From NCBI RefSeq assembly GCF_006575665.1, contig NZ_CP041253.1, positions 3,075,001-3,139,000 of the forward strand: DNA of 64,000 bases. Reading direction: 5' to 3'. The translations under genes and the position numbers were made by a program. A model generated the notes under the pieces. It searched no databases and was not told the origin of the DNA. It saw nothing but the letters and a program-made list of their open reading frames with translations. The stretch is from Echinicola soli (GTDB taxonomy: Bacteria > Bacteroidota > Bacteroidia > Cytophagales > Cyclobacteriaceae). Positions 8,341-17,658 of this stretch are shown here, piece by piece; position 1 is the first letter of the stretch, and each line of letters starts with the position of its first letter.

Positions 8341-8729
8341 ACATACTGGAAGAGAAAATAAAAAAAGCAGAAACAAGGATTTTTAAGGCTGTATTCCCCA
8401 ATACGGTAAACCATTATGATACACTTTTTGGTGGCACCGCCATGCATATGATGGATGAAGTGGCCTTTATCGCAGCCACAAGATTTAGCCGTCAGCGCAT
8501 GGTGACCGTAAGCAGTGACAAAATAGATTTTACGGTACCCATTCCAGCCGGGACGATTGTCGAACTAGTGGGACATATTGTGCATATTGGCAATACGAGC
8601 CTGAAGGTGCAGGTGGACATTTTTATCGAGCAGATGTATGAAGAGGGGAGGGAAAAGGCCATCAGTGGTACATTTACCCTTGTGGCCATTGATGATCAAA
8701 AAAAGCCAACAAAAATCCTTAAAAATTGA
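8337..8729 (+). CDS. Acyl-CoA thioesterase, hotdog fold (YciA/BACH type)
   Basis: A 130-aa single hotdog domain hydrolysing acyl-CoA esters in the cytosol. The family signature is seen in FPNTVNHYDTLFGG, followed by MHMMDEVAFIAATRF with the catalytic Asp of the HMxxxDxxA-like helix, then VTVSSDKIDFTVPIPAG. Length is normal for the family. Its start overlaps the stop of the LOV-like gene, implying co-expression. The acyl chain specificity is not readable from sequence. Confidence 0.88.
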   Translation: MNILEEKIKKAETRIFKAVFPNTVNHYDTLFGGTAMHMMDEVAFIAATRFSRQRMVTVSSDKIDFTVPIPAGTIVELVGHIVHIGNTSLKVQVDIFIEQMYEEGREKAISGTFTLVAIDDQKKPTKILKN

Positions 8730-8880
8730 AAGAGCCATCCCCTAGAAGGAAATGGCTCAGCAGGTAAAGTAAACCCTTAAGGTTAATTTTGACCTGATTT
8801 ATAACATATCCGGTCCTCAACGCCTTGCAGTGACGGTTTATAAACTCAGGTTAATATATTGGCTAATACCTGTTTCGGGT

Positions 8881-10290
8881 TTAAGCTCGTTGCCCCCAAG
8901 GGCCAGTGATGGCGAGGGTTAGGCCTGCTCCTTGGATATTGACGAAATAGGTGGATCCGTCAGGGGAAAATACTCCTCCGGCAAATTCCGTCCTGTAACC
9001 CACGTTTTCAGCAAGTTTATAATATTCTCCCTTTGGTGTGATGCCCACGACAAAGGGATGCTTATCGTCTTCGCATAGTAATAAATCTCCCCAAGGAGCG
9101 ATGGCTACATTATCGCAGCTTTTAAGGATTTCCTTGTCATTTGGCTCTGCGAAGAGTTCCAGGGTGCCAGGAGAAGTGCTTTCATTGGCTTTGCCTTCAC
9201 TGACACCAGGGGTATAGCGGAATACCTGTCCTGCGGCAATTTCACCACCATTGGTACAGGCAAAATAGAGCTCACCATCACCAAACCAGATGCCTTCACC
9301 TCTAGCAAAACAAGCAGCTCCCTGCTCAAATCCCCGATGTCTCAAATCATCTTCAGGAGCATCTATGTCTTCCAGATCAATCCAGGTAACCTTATAGGGT
9401 TGGTTTTTTTTGAATTTTGGGGTGTCCAAGTCACTCCAGTTTCTGGTATCACGGCTTTTTTCTCCAGTGATGGCGAGTGCTTGCAGTTTTCCGCCGTTGT
9501 AAAGCTTGCCTGGTTCGTTGGGTATAAATCGGTAAAATAGCCCATCACCCCGGTCTTCTGTGAGGTAAACGATGCTGGTCTTGGGATCCACAGCCACGGC
9601 TTCGTGGTTAAAACGCCCCATTTCTTTGATGGGAATGGCTTTGTTCAGCTTTTTGTCGGCAGCAGCATTGACTTCAAAAACATAGCCGTGATTAAGGTCC
9701 AACCTTCCATCATACGAACCTGTCTTCACCGTCGATTCTTCACAGGTCAACCAGCTGTTCCAAGGGGTGATCCCTCCAGCACAGTTTCTGATCGTACCTG
9801 CCAAGCTTAGGAATTCATCCTCTACTTCCCCTGTTTGGGGATTATAGACCAAGGTGGTGGTGCCTCCAAGGCCGGGCAGCTGTCCTTTTCCGGTTTCATA
9901 GAGCAGGTCAGCAGATACATTTTTAAAGCGCTCATTCTTTTTGCCAAATGCCCCTTTTTCCAAATCATCAGGGCTGATCTCATGGTTTCTGACGATGAGT
10001 ACCTTGCCGTTCTCACCTTTAAATGTTCCCATGCCATCGGGGCTGCCTGGGGTAAGTAGTCCATCGCTCATCTCGAGCCCCATTTTGGAGATGATCTTGT
10101 ACGAAAATCCTTTGGGCAGGTTTAGGATGCCTTCAGGGTCGGGAAGGAGAGCACCATATCCAGCTTTTGCATTTATGGTATTGGCCAGGGCATTGGGCTG
10201 TACAAACTGGTATAAGCCCATAAAGCCAACAGTGGCAATGCCGGATTTTTTTAAAAAGCTCCTTCTTGATGTTTTTGATAATTGTCTCAT
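8881..10290 (-). CDS. PhoX-family phosphatase (DUF839), Tat-exported
   Basis: A 469-aa protein with a twin-arginine signal (TSRRSFLKKSG followed by a hydrophobic stretch), so it is exported folded. The mature part matches PhoX/DUF839 beta-propeller phosphatases: GKVLIVRNHEIS, GRFNHEAVAVDPKTS, VYLTEDRGDGLFYRF and a late LLLCEDD segment carry acidic residues of the kind that bind Ca/Fe in PhoX. It probably releases phosphate from organic phosphate esters in the periplasm. No Pho box was recognised upstream. The next gene on the same strand ends 198 bp upstream with its own terminator, so this is probably monocistronic. Confidence 0.87.
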   Translation of the reverse strand: MRQLSKTSRRSFLKKSGIATVGFMGLYQFVQPNALANTINAKAGYGALLPDPEGILNLPKGFSYKIISKMGLEMSDGLLTPGSPDGMGTFKGENGKVLIVRNHEISPDDLEKGAFGKKNERFKNVSADLLYETGKGQLPGLGGTTTLVYNPQTGEVEDEFLSLAGTIRNCAGGITPWNSWLTCEESTVKTGSYDGRLDLNHGYVFEVNAAADKKLNKAIPIKEMGRFNHEAVAVDPKTSIVYLTEDRGDGLFYRFIPNEPGKLYNGGKLQALAITGEKSRDTRNWSDLDTPKFKKNQPYKVTWIDLEDIDAPEDDLRHRGFEQGAACFARGEGIWFGDGELYFACTNGGEIAAGQVFRYTPGVSEGKANESTSPGTLELFAEPNDKEILKSCDNVAIAPWGDLLLCEDDKHPFVVGITPKGEYYKLAENVGYRTEFAGGVFSPDGSTYFVNIQGAGLTLAITGPWGQRA

Positions 10291-10436
10291 ATACTTGTTT
10301 TAAAATTTCAATGTAAGGCTTTCCTTTGATCGGGGTATTAAGGGTGTGTTGTCTTATAGTTACCCTTTTTAACATACTTGACAAACCTGCTGAGTATTAC
10401 ATTAAATACTACATCTGTCGTTTTTAGGCTATAAAA

Positions 10437-10468
10437 AAAAACCTGACTTTTGGGAAGTCAGGTTTTGC
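10437..10468 (-). terminator. Terminator between the secreted-protein gene and phoX-like gene
   Basis: A 10-bp stem AACCTGACTT/AAGTCAGGTT with a 5-nt loop. Runs of A on the left and T on the right let it work in both directions. It lies 20 bp after the stop of the gene at 10488. Confidence 0.85.
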
Positions 10469-10487
10469 TTTTTTGCTGGAAGTTAAA

Positions 10488-11285
10488 TTATCGAATGGCT
10501 TTGATCAATGTCGCCATGTAGACCCATTTCTGATCCCTTGAGCTGAGCCCTTCTTCCATGGCTACCAATTGCTCTTCGGTGGCTTCCATGTCCTCGTATT
10601 CCATGGAGTTGAAGAATTGCATGTAGTTGTTGTAGAAATTGAGCGTCATGTGGGTGTATTCGGCCTCGCTGCCCATGGGGACGGCTGTGCGAAGGAATTT
10701 CCAGCTGCCCATCATATCTGCTTCTACTTTCTTCTGGTGAAATGGCTGGTACAGGTCTTCTTCGACATGCTCATACTCGTTAAACTGACCTTCTGTGGCT
10801 TTCATAAGGTCAAATGAAGCGAGCACTCCCGGTTTCATATCGAAGTTATCCTCTGTTTGTGCCACTACGGTCATATAGGCCCGCATGGCCAGGTCGCGGT
10901 TATCTTTGACCTTTTCGACCTCCTTGGCAATTTCCATTTCATTCATGTCACCCGAATAGGCCCGTTTGGCATAGTTGAGAAAATTGTCATCTGTCATGCC
11001 GTTCATCATTTTTACAGGGTCATCATAGTAGGTGATGGTGACATACTGGAATCCGCCTTGATCCGGTCCAGATTGCAGTGACCATAAGTCCCAGCCTTGA
11101 ATATCGCCTTGTTTGACAGCTTGCTCATGGATTTTCTCTAAAAAATTCTTGTTCTCTGAATAGTCAACCATTTGGCTTGAAGATACCTTGATGAATTCAA
11201 TCACCAGGTACTGGTGGCTTTCCTGTGCTTCTGCACCCCGGTACATGAATACGAAAACCAGAACGAAATAAAACAACTTTTTCAT
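10488..11285 (-). CDS. Secreted protein of unknown function
   Basis: A 265-aa protein with a Sec signal peptide (MKKLFYFVLVFVFMYRGAEA, cleavage likely after AEA). The mature part is acidic and rich in Met, Glu and aromatic residues. It contains two similar halves that each start like an antibiotic-biosynthesis-monooxygenase/dimeric alpha-beta strand (YLVIEFIKVSSSQMVDY and FDLMKATEGQFNEYEHVEED). That resemblance is weak, so no function is assigned. Two possible ferredoxin-like repeats would make it a periplasmic pseudo-dimer. It has its own terminator. Confidence 0.7.
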   Translation of the reverse strand: MKKLFYFVLVFVFMYRGAEAQESHQYLVIEFIKVSSSQMVDYSENKNFLEKIHEQAVKQGDIQGWDLWSLQSGPDQGGFQYVTITYYDDPVKMMNGMTDDNFLNYAKRAYSGDMNEMEIAKEVEKVKDNRDLAMRAYMTVVAQTEDNFDMKPGVLASFDLMKATEGQFNEYEHVEEDLYQPFHQKKVEADMMGSWKFLRTAVPMGSEAEYTHMTLNFYNNYMQFFNSMEYEDMEATEEQLVAMEEGLSSRDQKWVYMATLIKAIR

Positions 11286-12161
11286 ATTGAAGATATTTTG
11301 GGTTCACAAAATAATTTCTTTAATCTCTTACTATTAAGATAATCATTTATTTGGTGTTTGAGAAAAATGTCAACTTTTTTTGTGTTAAAATTTTATTAGG
11401 AAGTGTTTGGTGTTGGAAATATTCTGATTTGTTAAAATTTATTCGGGTTTGTTACGTTATTTAAAATAAACCTTTCATAAAAAGCACGATGTGGCAAGTC
11501 ATTTTTGCGGATCAAGCCATATTTCTAGGGAAGGGGTAAGGTTTTCATTCGTTTGGTATGTCGCCACGAAGTCGTCAAGACACGAAGTGTTTTGTAGGAG
11601 GGACCCAAATTTCGTGCATAACAAACGGCTCTATATGGAGTACTGTAGGTAAATATGCAGGGCAGTATTTTGGATCGAGCAAAATTTATGAAGGCAGCTG
11701 AAATTCACAATACTTTTAAGAATGCCCTATGCCTGCTGAGTTTGGAATTATGCCCTACCTGTATAAAATGGGTTTTAGCGTGAATTTATGGGCATTGACC
11801 AGGTGATTTCAGCTAAACAAAACAGTAATCATTTTATTCGGCTATTTACCATGGGCGTTGCCCATGTCTATGAATGTGACGCTCTATCTGGTGCTAGACA
11901 GGCTTTTCGGGGCTTGGTCAGTGTCCACTTTGCATTTACAAATCCCCCTAAAATCTGCCCAATCAGCGTTGCCCGCGTTCCATATAAAACAGCTTCAGCC
12001 CTAACTGACGCTTAGAGAGGTATGTCCAGCGCCCAAACTTTTCCGTTTGATCCATTTTTACCCGGATCTCATGTTTGGACGGTGAGGGATGTATAAGGGA
12101 TCATGGTCCAGGAAGAAAGGAGGCGGTGGTGCTGGCAAGATGATTTCTAGTAGTAGGGGAG
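11286..12161. other. Long intergenic region with dispersed repeat elements
   Basis: No credible gene in 876 bp. It holds three non-coding elements. At 11510-11640 is a copy of a repeat also found near 24405-24530 (shared core GTATGTCGCCACGAAG and AAGACACGAAGTGTTTTG). At 11697-11814 is a large imperfect palindrome with ends AGCTGAAATTCAC and GTGATTTCAGCT. Around 11980-12035 is an inverted copy of the element at 23812-23870 (shared core AAGCTGTTTTATATGGAACGC). Confidence 0.7.
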
Positions 12162-13532
12162 TTAGGTGAGTACTTTCACTTTTTTTATCAGGTTTTTGCT
12201 GAGATATTGGCTGAGAATAGATGAGGTGTCTCCTACGGGTTTTACTAATTCCAAATGCTCGACGACCTCTTCATCCGTCTCAAATTCGGTATCACTGTCT
12301 ATAAAACCGTAGGCTTTTAATACGCCTTCTTCAAAATAGATGGCTGCTTGTTCATGTGGATAGCGTCCCTTTTCCCGGATAAGCAGCCGGCTTTTTTCAG
12401 GGTTGATTTCCTCTAGCCACTCTTGGATTCGAAGGTTGTAGTGTGTAGGAGACTCTTTTCCGCAGCAAGCGCCTAGACAGACACCAGCTTGATGGTCAAA
12501 ACACGCCGAAGCTGATTTTTGTACCCCGCAAAGTTTAGCACAAAGCTGGTGCTTTTCTATTTTTTCCAGTAGGTATGACCATGCATCATGATGGGTATGG
12601 AAGGCCAGTAGCGGTTTGGCAAATCGGTTGATCTTGGCTACCTGAAAACGTTCGTAGCCAGCTCCATCTTGGTACCTGTAAATCCCCCAAGGAGAGGCTT
12701 TTGCTTTTTGGGCACGGTTATATTTTGGCCAATGCCGCTTTATTTCGAGCGCTTCCACAAGAAGGGCCAGGAATTCGCTTCCGGTCAACTGGAAACTAAC
12801 ATCATGAATCGCTGTTTTCATGCCCTGTTTACCTTTGCCAGCCCCAGAAAAATGTCCCTTGAAGCGGCTTCGGATATTGAGCGCTTTGCCCACGTAAATC
12901 ACCTTTCCGTTGGCATCGTGGAAGTAATAGACACCAATACGCTCGGGCAGGGACAGAAATTGCTCTTTGGTGATATTTGGGGGTAAAAAAGCCTCTCCCG
13001 AATTCCTCTTTAGCAGCTGCTCCATGATGCCTTCCTGGTCTGCATGGACCAGTTTGGAGAAAAGTTCCGCAGTGGCCTCTGCATCGCCGAAGGCACGGTG
13101 GCGGGATTTGATCTCAATGTTTTTATGTTCGCATATGCTGCCGAGACTATAGGACCTCAGTCCTGGGAAAATTCTCCTGCTTAGCCTCACCGTGCACAAC
13201 TTGGGACGGTCAAATGGTTTGCCGATACGTTCAAATTCAGATCGGATAAATTGATAGTCAAAATTGACATTATGTGCTACGAAAATTTTATCCTCCAAAA
13301 AGGCGTATAATTCTTCCGCAATGTCTTCAAAATAAGGAGCTCCTTCCACCATAGACTGGTCGATGCCTGTCAAGCCTGTGATGTAACCCGGGATTTCACA
13401 ATTAGGATTGACCAAGGTTTGGAAAGAGTCAAGGACCTGGGTGCCATCGTGGGCTACTGCGGCCACTTCTGTGATACGGTGTCTTTTTCCATATCCTCCA
13501 GTCGTCTCGATATCTACAATTGCGTATTTCAT
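12162..13532 (-). CDS. DnaQ-type 3'-5' exonuclease fused to a GIY-YIG (UvrC/Cho-like) nuclease domain
   Basis: A 456-aa fusion. Residues 1-170 form a DEDDh exonuclease: VDIETTGG (ExoI), AHNVNFDYQFI (ExoII) and HRAFGDAEAT (ExoIII with His and Asp). Residues ~195-275 are a GIY-YIG nuclease: RIGVYYFHDANGKVIYVGKALNIRSRFKGHF in two parts, with the first Tyr pair and the Arg of UvrC-like enzymes. The C-terminal region has a UvrC-like cysteine cluster (CFDHQAGVCLGACCG). Such fusions are known in Bacteroidota and are probably a DNA repair nuclease like E. coli Cho with built-in trimming. It is a single gene, with ~200 bp to the divergent neighbour. Confidence 0.9.
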   Translation of the reverse strand: MKYAIVDIETTGGYGKRHRITEVAAVAHDGTQVLDSFQTLVNPNCEIPGYITGLTGIDQSMVEGAPYFEDIAEELYAFLEDKIFVAHNVNFDYQFIRSEFERIGKPFDRPKLCTVRLSRRIFPGLRSYSLGSICEHKNIEIKSRHRAFGDAEATAELFSKLVHADQEGIMEQLLKRNSGEAFLPPNITKEQFLSLPERIGVYYFHDANGKVIYVGKALNIRSRFKGHFSGAGKGKQGMKTAIHDVSFQLTGSEFLALLVEALEIKRHWPKYNRAQKAKASPWGIYRYQDGAGYERFQVAKINRFAKPLLAFHTHHDAWSYLLEKIEKHQLCAKLCGVQKSASACFDHQAGVCLGACCGKESPTHYNLRIQEWLEEINPEKSRLLIREKGRYPHEQAAIYFEEGVLKAYGFIDSDTEFETDEEVVEHLELVKPVGDTSSILSQYLSKNLIKKVKVLT

Positions 13533-13732
13533 TTATATTGGTGAAGAAATATGGCGTTGGACAAAGTGTAGCCGAATCGGCCATTTTGCTCCAAATGGTC
13601 TTTTTTCCGGTACCTTAAATTTACGGTTCAATTTTAATGAATTGTCAATCATTATAACGAATTTTGACTGTAAATGTCCCAAAATATTAACTGGGCTTGA
13701 GCCGAAAGGTTTTTTTAGTCCCTTTTACCAAG

Positions 13733-14278
13733 ATGACAAATAAAATAGATTACTGGCAAAAAAGCCTGGCGACCACTACGCAGGATTTTCAAAGTGCTTT
13801 CCAGCACCTTGATAAGGAACAACTTTACAACAAACCCAATGCTGATACCTGGAGCATTGCTGAAAACATCCAGCATCTTATGGTGATCAACAGGAGTTAT
13901 TTTCCAATTTTCGAGCAGATTGTGGAGGGAAGGTACCAAAAGCCATTTATTGGGAACATCGGGTTTTTAAACAAAGCGATTGGGAATATGATTCTCAAAT
14001 CAGTAGCACCTGATAATGCAAAAAAAATAAAAACCATTCCGATTTGGAAGCCTGAAAAACTTGAAACACATGAACAAGAAGACTTGCTCCAGGTGTTTGA
14101 AGCGCATCAGAAAGAGCTTTCGGACTGGTTCACACGACTAAAACCAGCATTGGAAAAGCAGCAAGTCATCCATTCGCCAGCAAACAGGTTGATCGCCTAT
14201 CCACTGGAGATGGCATTGGATATCATCACCACCCACGAGAGACGGCATCTAAAACAAGCAAAGCGGGTTTTGGAGTAA
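13733..14278 (+). CDS. DinB-family (four-helix) protein
   Basis: About 181 aa from the ATG at 13733; a TTG 36 bp upstream would add 12 residues with no family support. The DinB/YfiT fold is suggested by the first helix with the WSIAENIQHLMVINRSYF segment (conserved Trp and His) and the last helix with DIITTHERRHLKQAKRVL, whose His pair would complete the metal site. Members include thiol-dependent transferases (bacillithiol, mycothiol), but many have no known role. A second DinB-type gene sits at 19562 on the other strand; the two are only distantly similar. Confidence 0.82.
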   Translation: MTNKIDYWQKSLATTTQDFQSAFQHLDKEQLYNKPNADTWSIAENIQHLMVINRSYFPIFEQIVEGRYQKPFIGNIGFLNKAIGNMILKSVAPDNAKKIKTIPIWKPEKLETHEQEDLLQVFEAHQKELSDWFTRLKPALEKQQVIHSPANRLIAYPLEMALDIITTHERRHLKQAKRVLE

Positions 14279-14415
14279 ACGGCAGCTGAAGGGAAATGGC
14301 TGTCCATCAGCCGGGTAGGTCAGATTGCTGTGTTTAAACTATGGAAAAATACGGTATCCTTGCTAAATTATTATAATTTTAACGCTTATTAAGCTTTCAA
14401 TCAAATCATAATTTG

Positions 14416-15393
14416 ATGACTGAAATTAGAAACAACTGGACAAGAGAAGAAATCAAGGAGATCTTTGATACCCCTATCATGGAGCTCATGTATAAAGCAG
14501 CCACTGTACACCGGGAATTTCATGATCCACAGGAAGTACAAGTCTGCACCTTACTTTCTGTAAAAACAGGCGGTTGCCCTGAGGATTGTGCCTATTGCCC
14601 CCAAGCTGCACGATACCATACCAATGTAAAAGTGCATAAGCTTCTTGATGTAGAGGAGGTAATCAATAGGGCCGCAGATGCAAAAGCAGCTGGAAGTACC
14701 CGTTTTTGCATGGGAGCAGCATGGCGCGAAGTGCGTGACAACAGGGACTTTGATAAGGTGCTGGACATGGTGAAAGGGGTGAATAATATGGGAATGGAAG
14801 TATGCTGTACCCTGGGCATGCTATCAGAAGAGCAGGCCAAAAAGCTGAAGGATGCAGGGCTGTATGCTTATAACCATAACCTGGACACCAGTGAGGATCA
14901 CTACAATGAGATCATCACCACTAGAAATTACGATGATAGACTGGATACTTTGGACAATGTTCGGAAAGCTGACATTTCTGTGTGTTCCGGAGGGATTATT
15001 GGCCTTGGTGAAAACCTCGATGACCGAGTAGGGATGCTGCACACGCTGGCGACGCTTCCGTCACATCCTGAATCTGTCCCTGTCAATGCACTGGTTCCGG
15101 TGGAAGGAACACCGTTGGAAAAGCAAGAACGGGTTTCTGTTTGGGAAATGGTCAGAATGATTGCCACTGCCAGAATTATCATGCCAAAATCCATGGTGAG
15201 ATTGTCTGCGGGGCGCGTAAGGATGAATACCGAGGAGCAGGCACTTTGCTTTATGGCTGGGGCCAATTCTATCTTTGCAGGTGAAAAACTGCTGACTACT
15301 CCGAATCCGGAAGAAGATATGGATAAAAAACTCTTCCAGACGCTAAACCTCAAGCCAAGACAGGCTTTTAAGGATCAGGAAGTAAGTGTTTGA
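14416..15393 (+). CDS. bioB: Biotin synthase
   Basis: A radical-SAM enzyme that inserts sulfur into dethiobiotin, the last step of biotin synthesis. It is 325 aa from the ATG at 14416 (a TTG precedes it directly). The radical-SAM cluster motif is CPEDCAYC, the [2Fe-2S] cluster residues lie in the MEVCCTLGM and [11 protein letters not shown] regions, and [14 protein letters not shown] [13 protein letters not shown] holds the conserved Arg ligand. Full length. No other bio genes are adjacent, so bioB stands alone here. Confidence 0.96.
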   Translation: MTEIRNNWTREEIKEIFDTPIMELMYKAATVHREFHDPQEVQVCTLLSVKTGGCPEDCAYCPQAARYHTNVKVHKLLDVEEVINRAADAKAAGSTRFCMGAAWREVRDNRDFDKVLDMVKGVNNMGMEVCCTLGMLSEEQAKKLKDAGLYAYNHNLDTSEDHYNEIITTRNYDDRLDTLDNVRKADISVCSGGIIGLGENLDDRVGMLHTLATLPSHPESVPVNALVPVEGTPLEKQERVSVWEMVRMIATARIIMPKSMVRLSAGRVRMNTEEQALCFMAGANSIFAGEKLLTTPNPEEDMDKKLFQTLNLKPRQAFKDQEVSV

Positions 15394-15544
15394 TAAAAAA
15401 ATATGTAGGTGTCCCTTTGGGATAAATTGTCATTTCGACGATAGGAAAAATCTCACACTCTTTTAATTTCACTTAAAGGTGTATTTGGGATTCTTCCTTT
15501 CGTCAGAATGAAGGTCAATTTGACTTATGAGATAGTGATTTTTT
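15394..15544. repeat. Partial dispersed intergenic repeat
   Basis: The stretch with GTCATTTCGACGATAGG and TTCTTCCTTTCGTCAGAATGA resembles the inverted-repeat element also seen at ~26050-26160 and ~32456-32580 (diverged ends around GTCATTSYGASG). It lies between convergent genes and may serve as a terminator-like spacer. Confidence 0.45.
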
Positions 15545-17227
15545 TTAGGCGGATTTTTTAATGTGGTCTTCTTTAATGATCCGCCGTAAAATCTTGCCCA
15601 CATTTGACTTGGGCAATTCGTCGACAAAATAGATTTCCTTAGGGACCTTATAATTGGTCAGGCTTTCCCGGCAGTGTTTGATGATTTCTTCAGAAGTCAC
15701 CGAGGGATCATTGGCGACCACGTATGCAATGACTTTTTCGGTGGAGTGTTCGTCTGGCATTCCGATAACTCCGACTTCCGTGACTTTATCATGGGTGGCG
15801 ATAGCGTCTTCTACCTCATTGGGATAGACGTTGAAACCGGATACCAAGATCATTTCCTTTTTACGGTCGACAATTTTAATAAATCCATCATCGGTTATGA
15901 CGCCGATGTCCCCGGTTTTGAGCCAATCACCGAGCATGACATCTTCGGTTTCTTTTGGTCTGTTCCAATAGCCCTTCATCACTTGGGGACCTTTGATACA
16001 GAGTTCCCCTTTTTCACCGTTGGCCAGTTCATTTCCATCGTCATCCACTACTTTCACATCCGTATTGGGAAGAGGAAGGCCGATGGTGCCAATACGTTGT
16101 GTTCCGTCGATGGGGTTGCAGCAGGCTACTGGGGAGGTCTCGGTGAGTCCATAACCTTCTGCCAAGGGCGTTCCGGTGACGGTTGCCCATTTTTCAGCTA
16201 CATATTTCTGGACAGCCATGCCACCGCCAACTGATATTTTCAGGTAACTAAAATCCAGGTTTCGAAAGGATTCTTGGTTCAGAAGGCCATTGAATAGCGT
16301 GTTTACTCCAGTGATCACACTGAATTTGTGCTTACGAAGGTCTTTGCAGAAGGCTTTCATGTCCCTGGGATTGGTGATCAGCAGGTTGTGCGCTCCGATC
16401 TTGAGCATTGCCAGGCAGTTTACCGTCAGGGCAAAGATATGGTACATCGGAAGTGCTGTGATGACCAGCTCTTCACCTTCTATCAGCTTAGGTTTCATCC
16501 AGGCAGAAATCTGCTGCATATTGGCGATGATGTTTCCATGGGTGAGCTCGGCACCTTTGGAGACGCCCGTAGTGCCGCCGGTATATTGAAGGTAGGCCGT
16601 GTCATCCAGGCTGAGGGCGACGGGTTTCAGGTTATGGTGGCTGCCTATGTCCAGGGCATCATTGAATTTAATAACATGGGGCAGGTTATAAGCGGGTACC
16701 ATCTTTTTGATGTATTTGACCACAAGGTTTACGATGCCCCCTTTTAGGCCACCCAAGAGGTCGCCGATTTCAGTGAGAATGATGTGCTTTACATCCAGCC
16801 TGGGGAGTATTTCCTCAAGGTTGCTGGCAAAGTTGGCCACGATGACCACCGCTGAAATGCCAGCATCCTTAAACTGGTGTTCCATTTCATGGGGAGTGTA
16901 GAGTGGGTTGGTATTGACGACTACCAATCCAGCCCTCAATGCGCCAAACATGGCTATTGGGTATTGTAGCAAGTTGGGCATCTGGATGGCTATTCGGTCT
17001 CCCTTTTTGAGCTTAAGCTCATTTTGAAGATAAGATGCAAAGTCCTTGGATAGCTGATCGACTTCTTGGAAACTGATTTTTTTGCCCATGCATTCATAGG
17101 CTACGGCATTTCCATATTTCTGCACGCACTCTTCAAATAATCCCGCTACACTGGAGTAGGCTTTTACATCTACTTCCTGTGGGACTGATTTGGGATAAAA
17201 ATTAAACCAAGGGAAATCTTTCATCAT
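15545..17227 (-). CDS. Long-chain fatty acid-CoA ligase (FadD-like)
   Basis: A 560-aa AMP-forming synthetase activating fatty acids to acyl-CoA with ATP. Motifs in order: the P-loop YTGGTTGVSKGAELTH around residue 215, EGYGLTETSPV, the GDIGVITDDGF hinge region, then IVDRKKEMILVSGFNVYPNEVE, and the C-terminal catalytic Lys in PKSNVGKILRR. Length and N-terminus fit FadD. It stands alone, convergent with bioB. Specificity for long chains is inferred from family resemblance. Confidence 0.93.
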   Translation of the reverse strand: MMKDFPWFNFYPKSVPQEVDVKAYSSVAGLFEECVQKYGNAVAYECMGKKISFQEVDQLSKDFASYLQNELKLKKGDRIAIQMPNLLQYPIAMFGALRAGLVVVNTNPLYTPHEMEHQFKDAGISAVVIVANFASNLEEILPRLDVKHIILTEIGDLLGGLKGGIVNLVVKYIKKMVPAYNLPHVIKFNDALDIGSHHNLKPVALSLDDTAYLQYTGGTTGVSKGAELTHGNIIANMQQISAWMKPKLIEGEELVITALPMYHIFALTVNCLAMLKIGAHNLLITNPRDMKAFCKDLRKHKFSVITGVNTLFNGLLNQESFRNLDFSYLKISVGGGMAVQKYVAEKWATVTGTPLAEGYGLTETSPVACCNPIDGTQRIGTIGLPLPNTDVKVVDDDGNELANGEKGELCIKGPQVMKGYWNRPKETEDVMLGDWLKTGDIGVITDDGFIKIVDRKKEMILVSGFNVYPNEVEDAIATHDKVTEVGVIGMPDEHSTEKVIAYVVANDPSVTSEEIIKHCRESLTNYKVPKEIYFVDELPKSNVGKILRRIIKEDHIKKSA

Positions 17228-17658
17228 TATCTATTTTGGGTTCTTCTTGATCGTTTGCCTTTCTGCCTTTAATTTATGATTAATATAGTCCATTTCAACA
17301 TTTTTTAAAAAGACTTTCACTGTTCTGAAATTCCCCATGGAAATCTGCTTAGTAAAAATATCATTTACCGTCTTCTGGGACAATGAAATGGCAAATTAAA
17401 ATGTACATTTCCTTAAATGTGACATGGCAAGGAGGAAACAGTTCTGTGGGCTGGCAGGGAAGGTGATTTAAAAATAATTGTTATCTGTTGTGGTTCAGTG
17501 TTTTGAGGAGGTTTGGTGAAAATCTTCCTTTGTACAATAAAATTTTTATATCTTTTTCATCTTTAGTATTATTTTTGAGAACAATTAATTTATGCAATTC
17601 ACCATAATCCTTCCAACTATGGCACAAAATTGGTTTGCTGGGAAGAAAATAGCGATTT
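17228..17658. other. Divergent intergenic region
   Basis: 430 bp between two divergent genes. A possible plus-strand promoter is TTTG (about 17532) with TATCTTTT 16 nt downstream, slightly short spacing. Nothing else was recognised. Confidence 0.4.

Noticed and set aside
15674..16747. Plus-strand frames (186 and 139 aa) inside the acyl-CoA ligase gene
   Set aside because: They lie antisense to a gene with complete family motifs.
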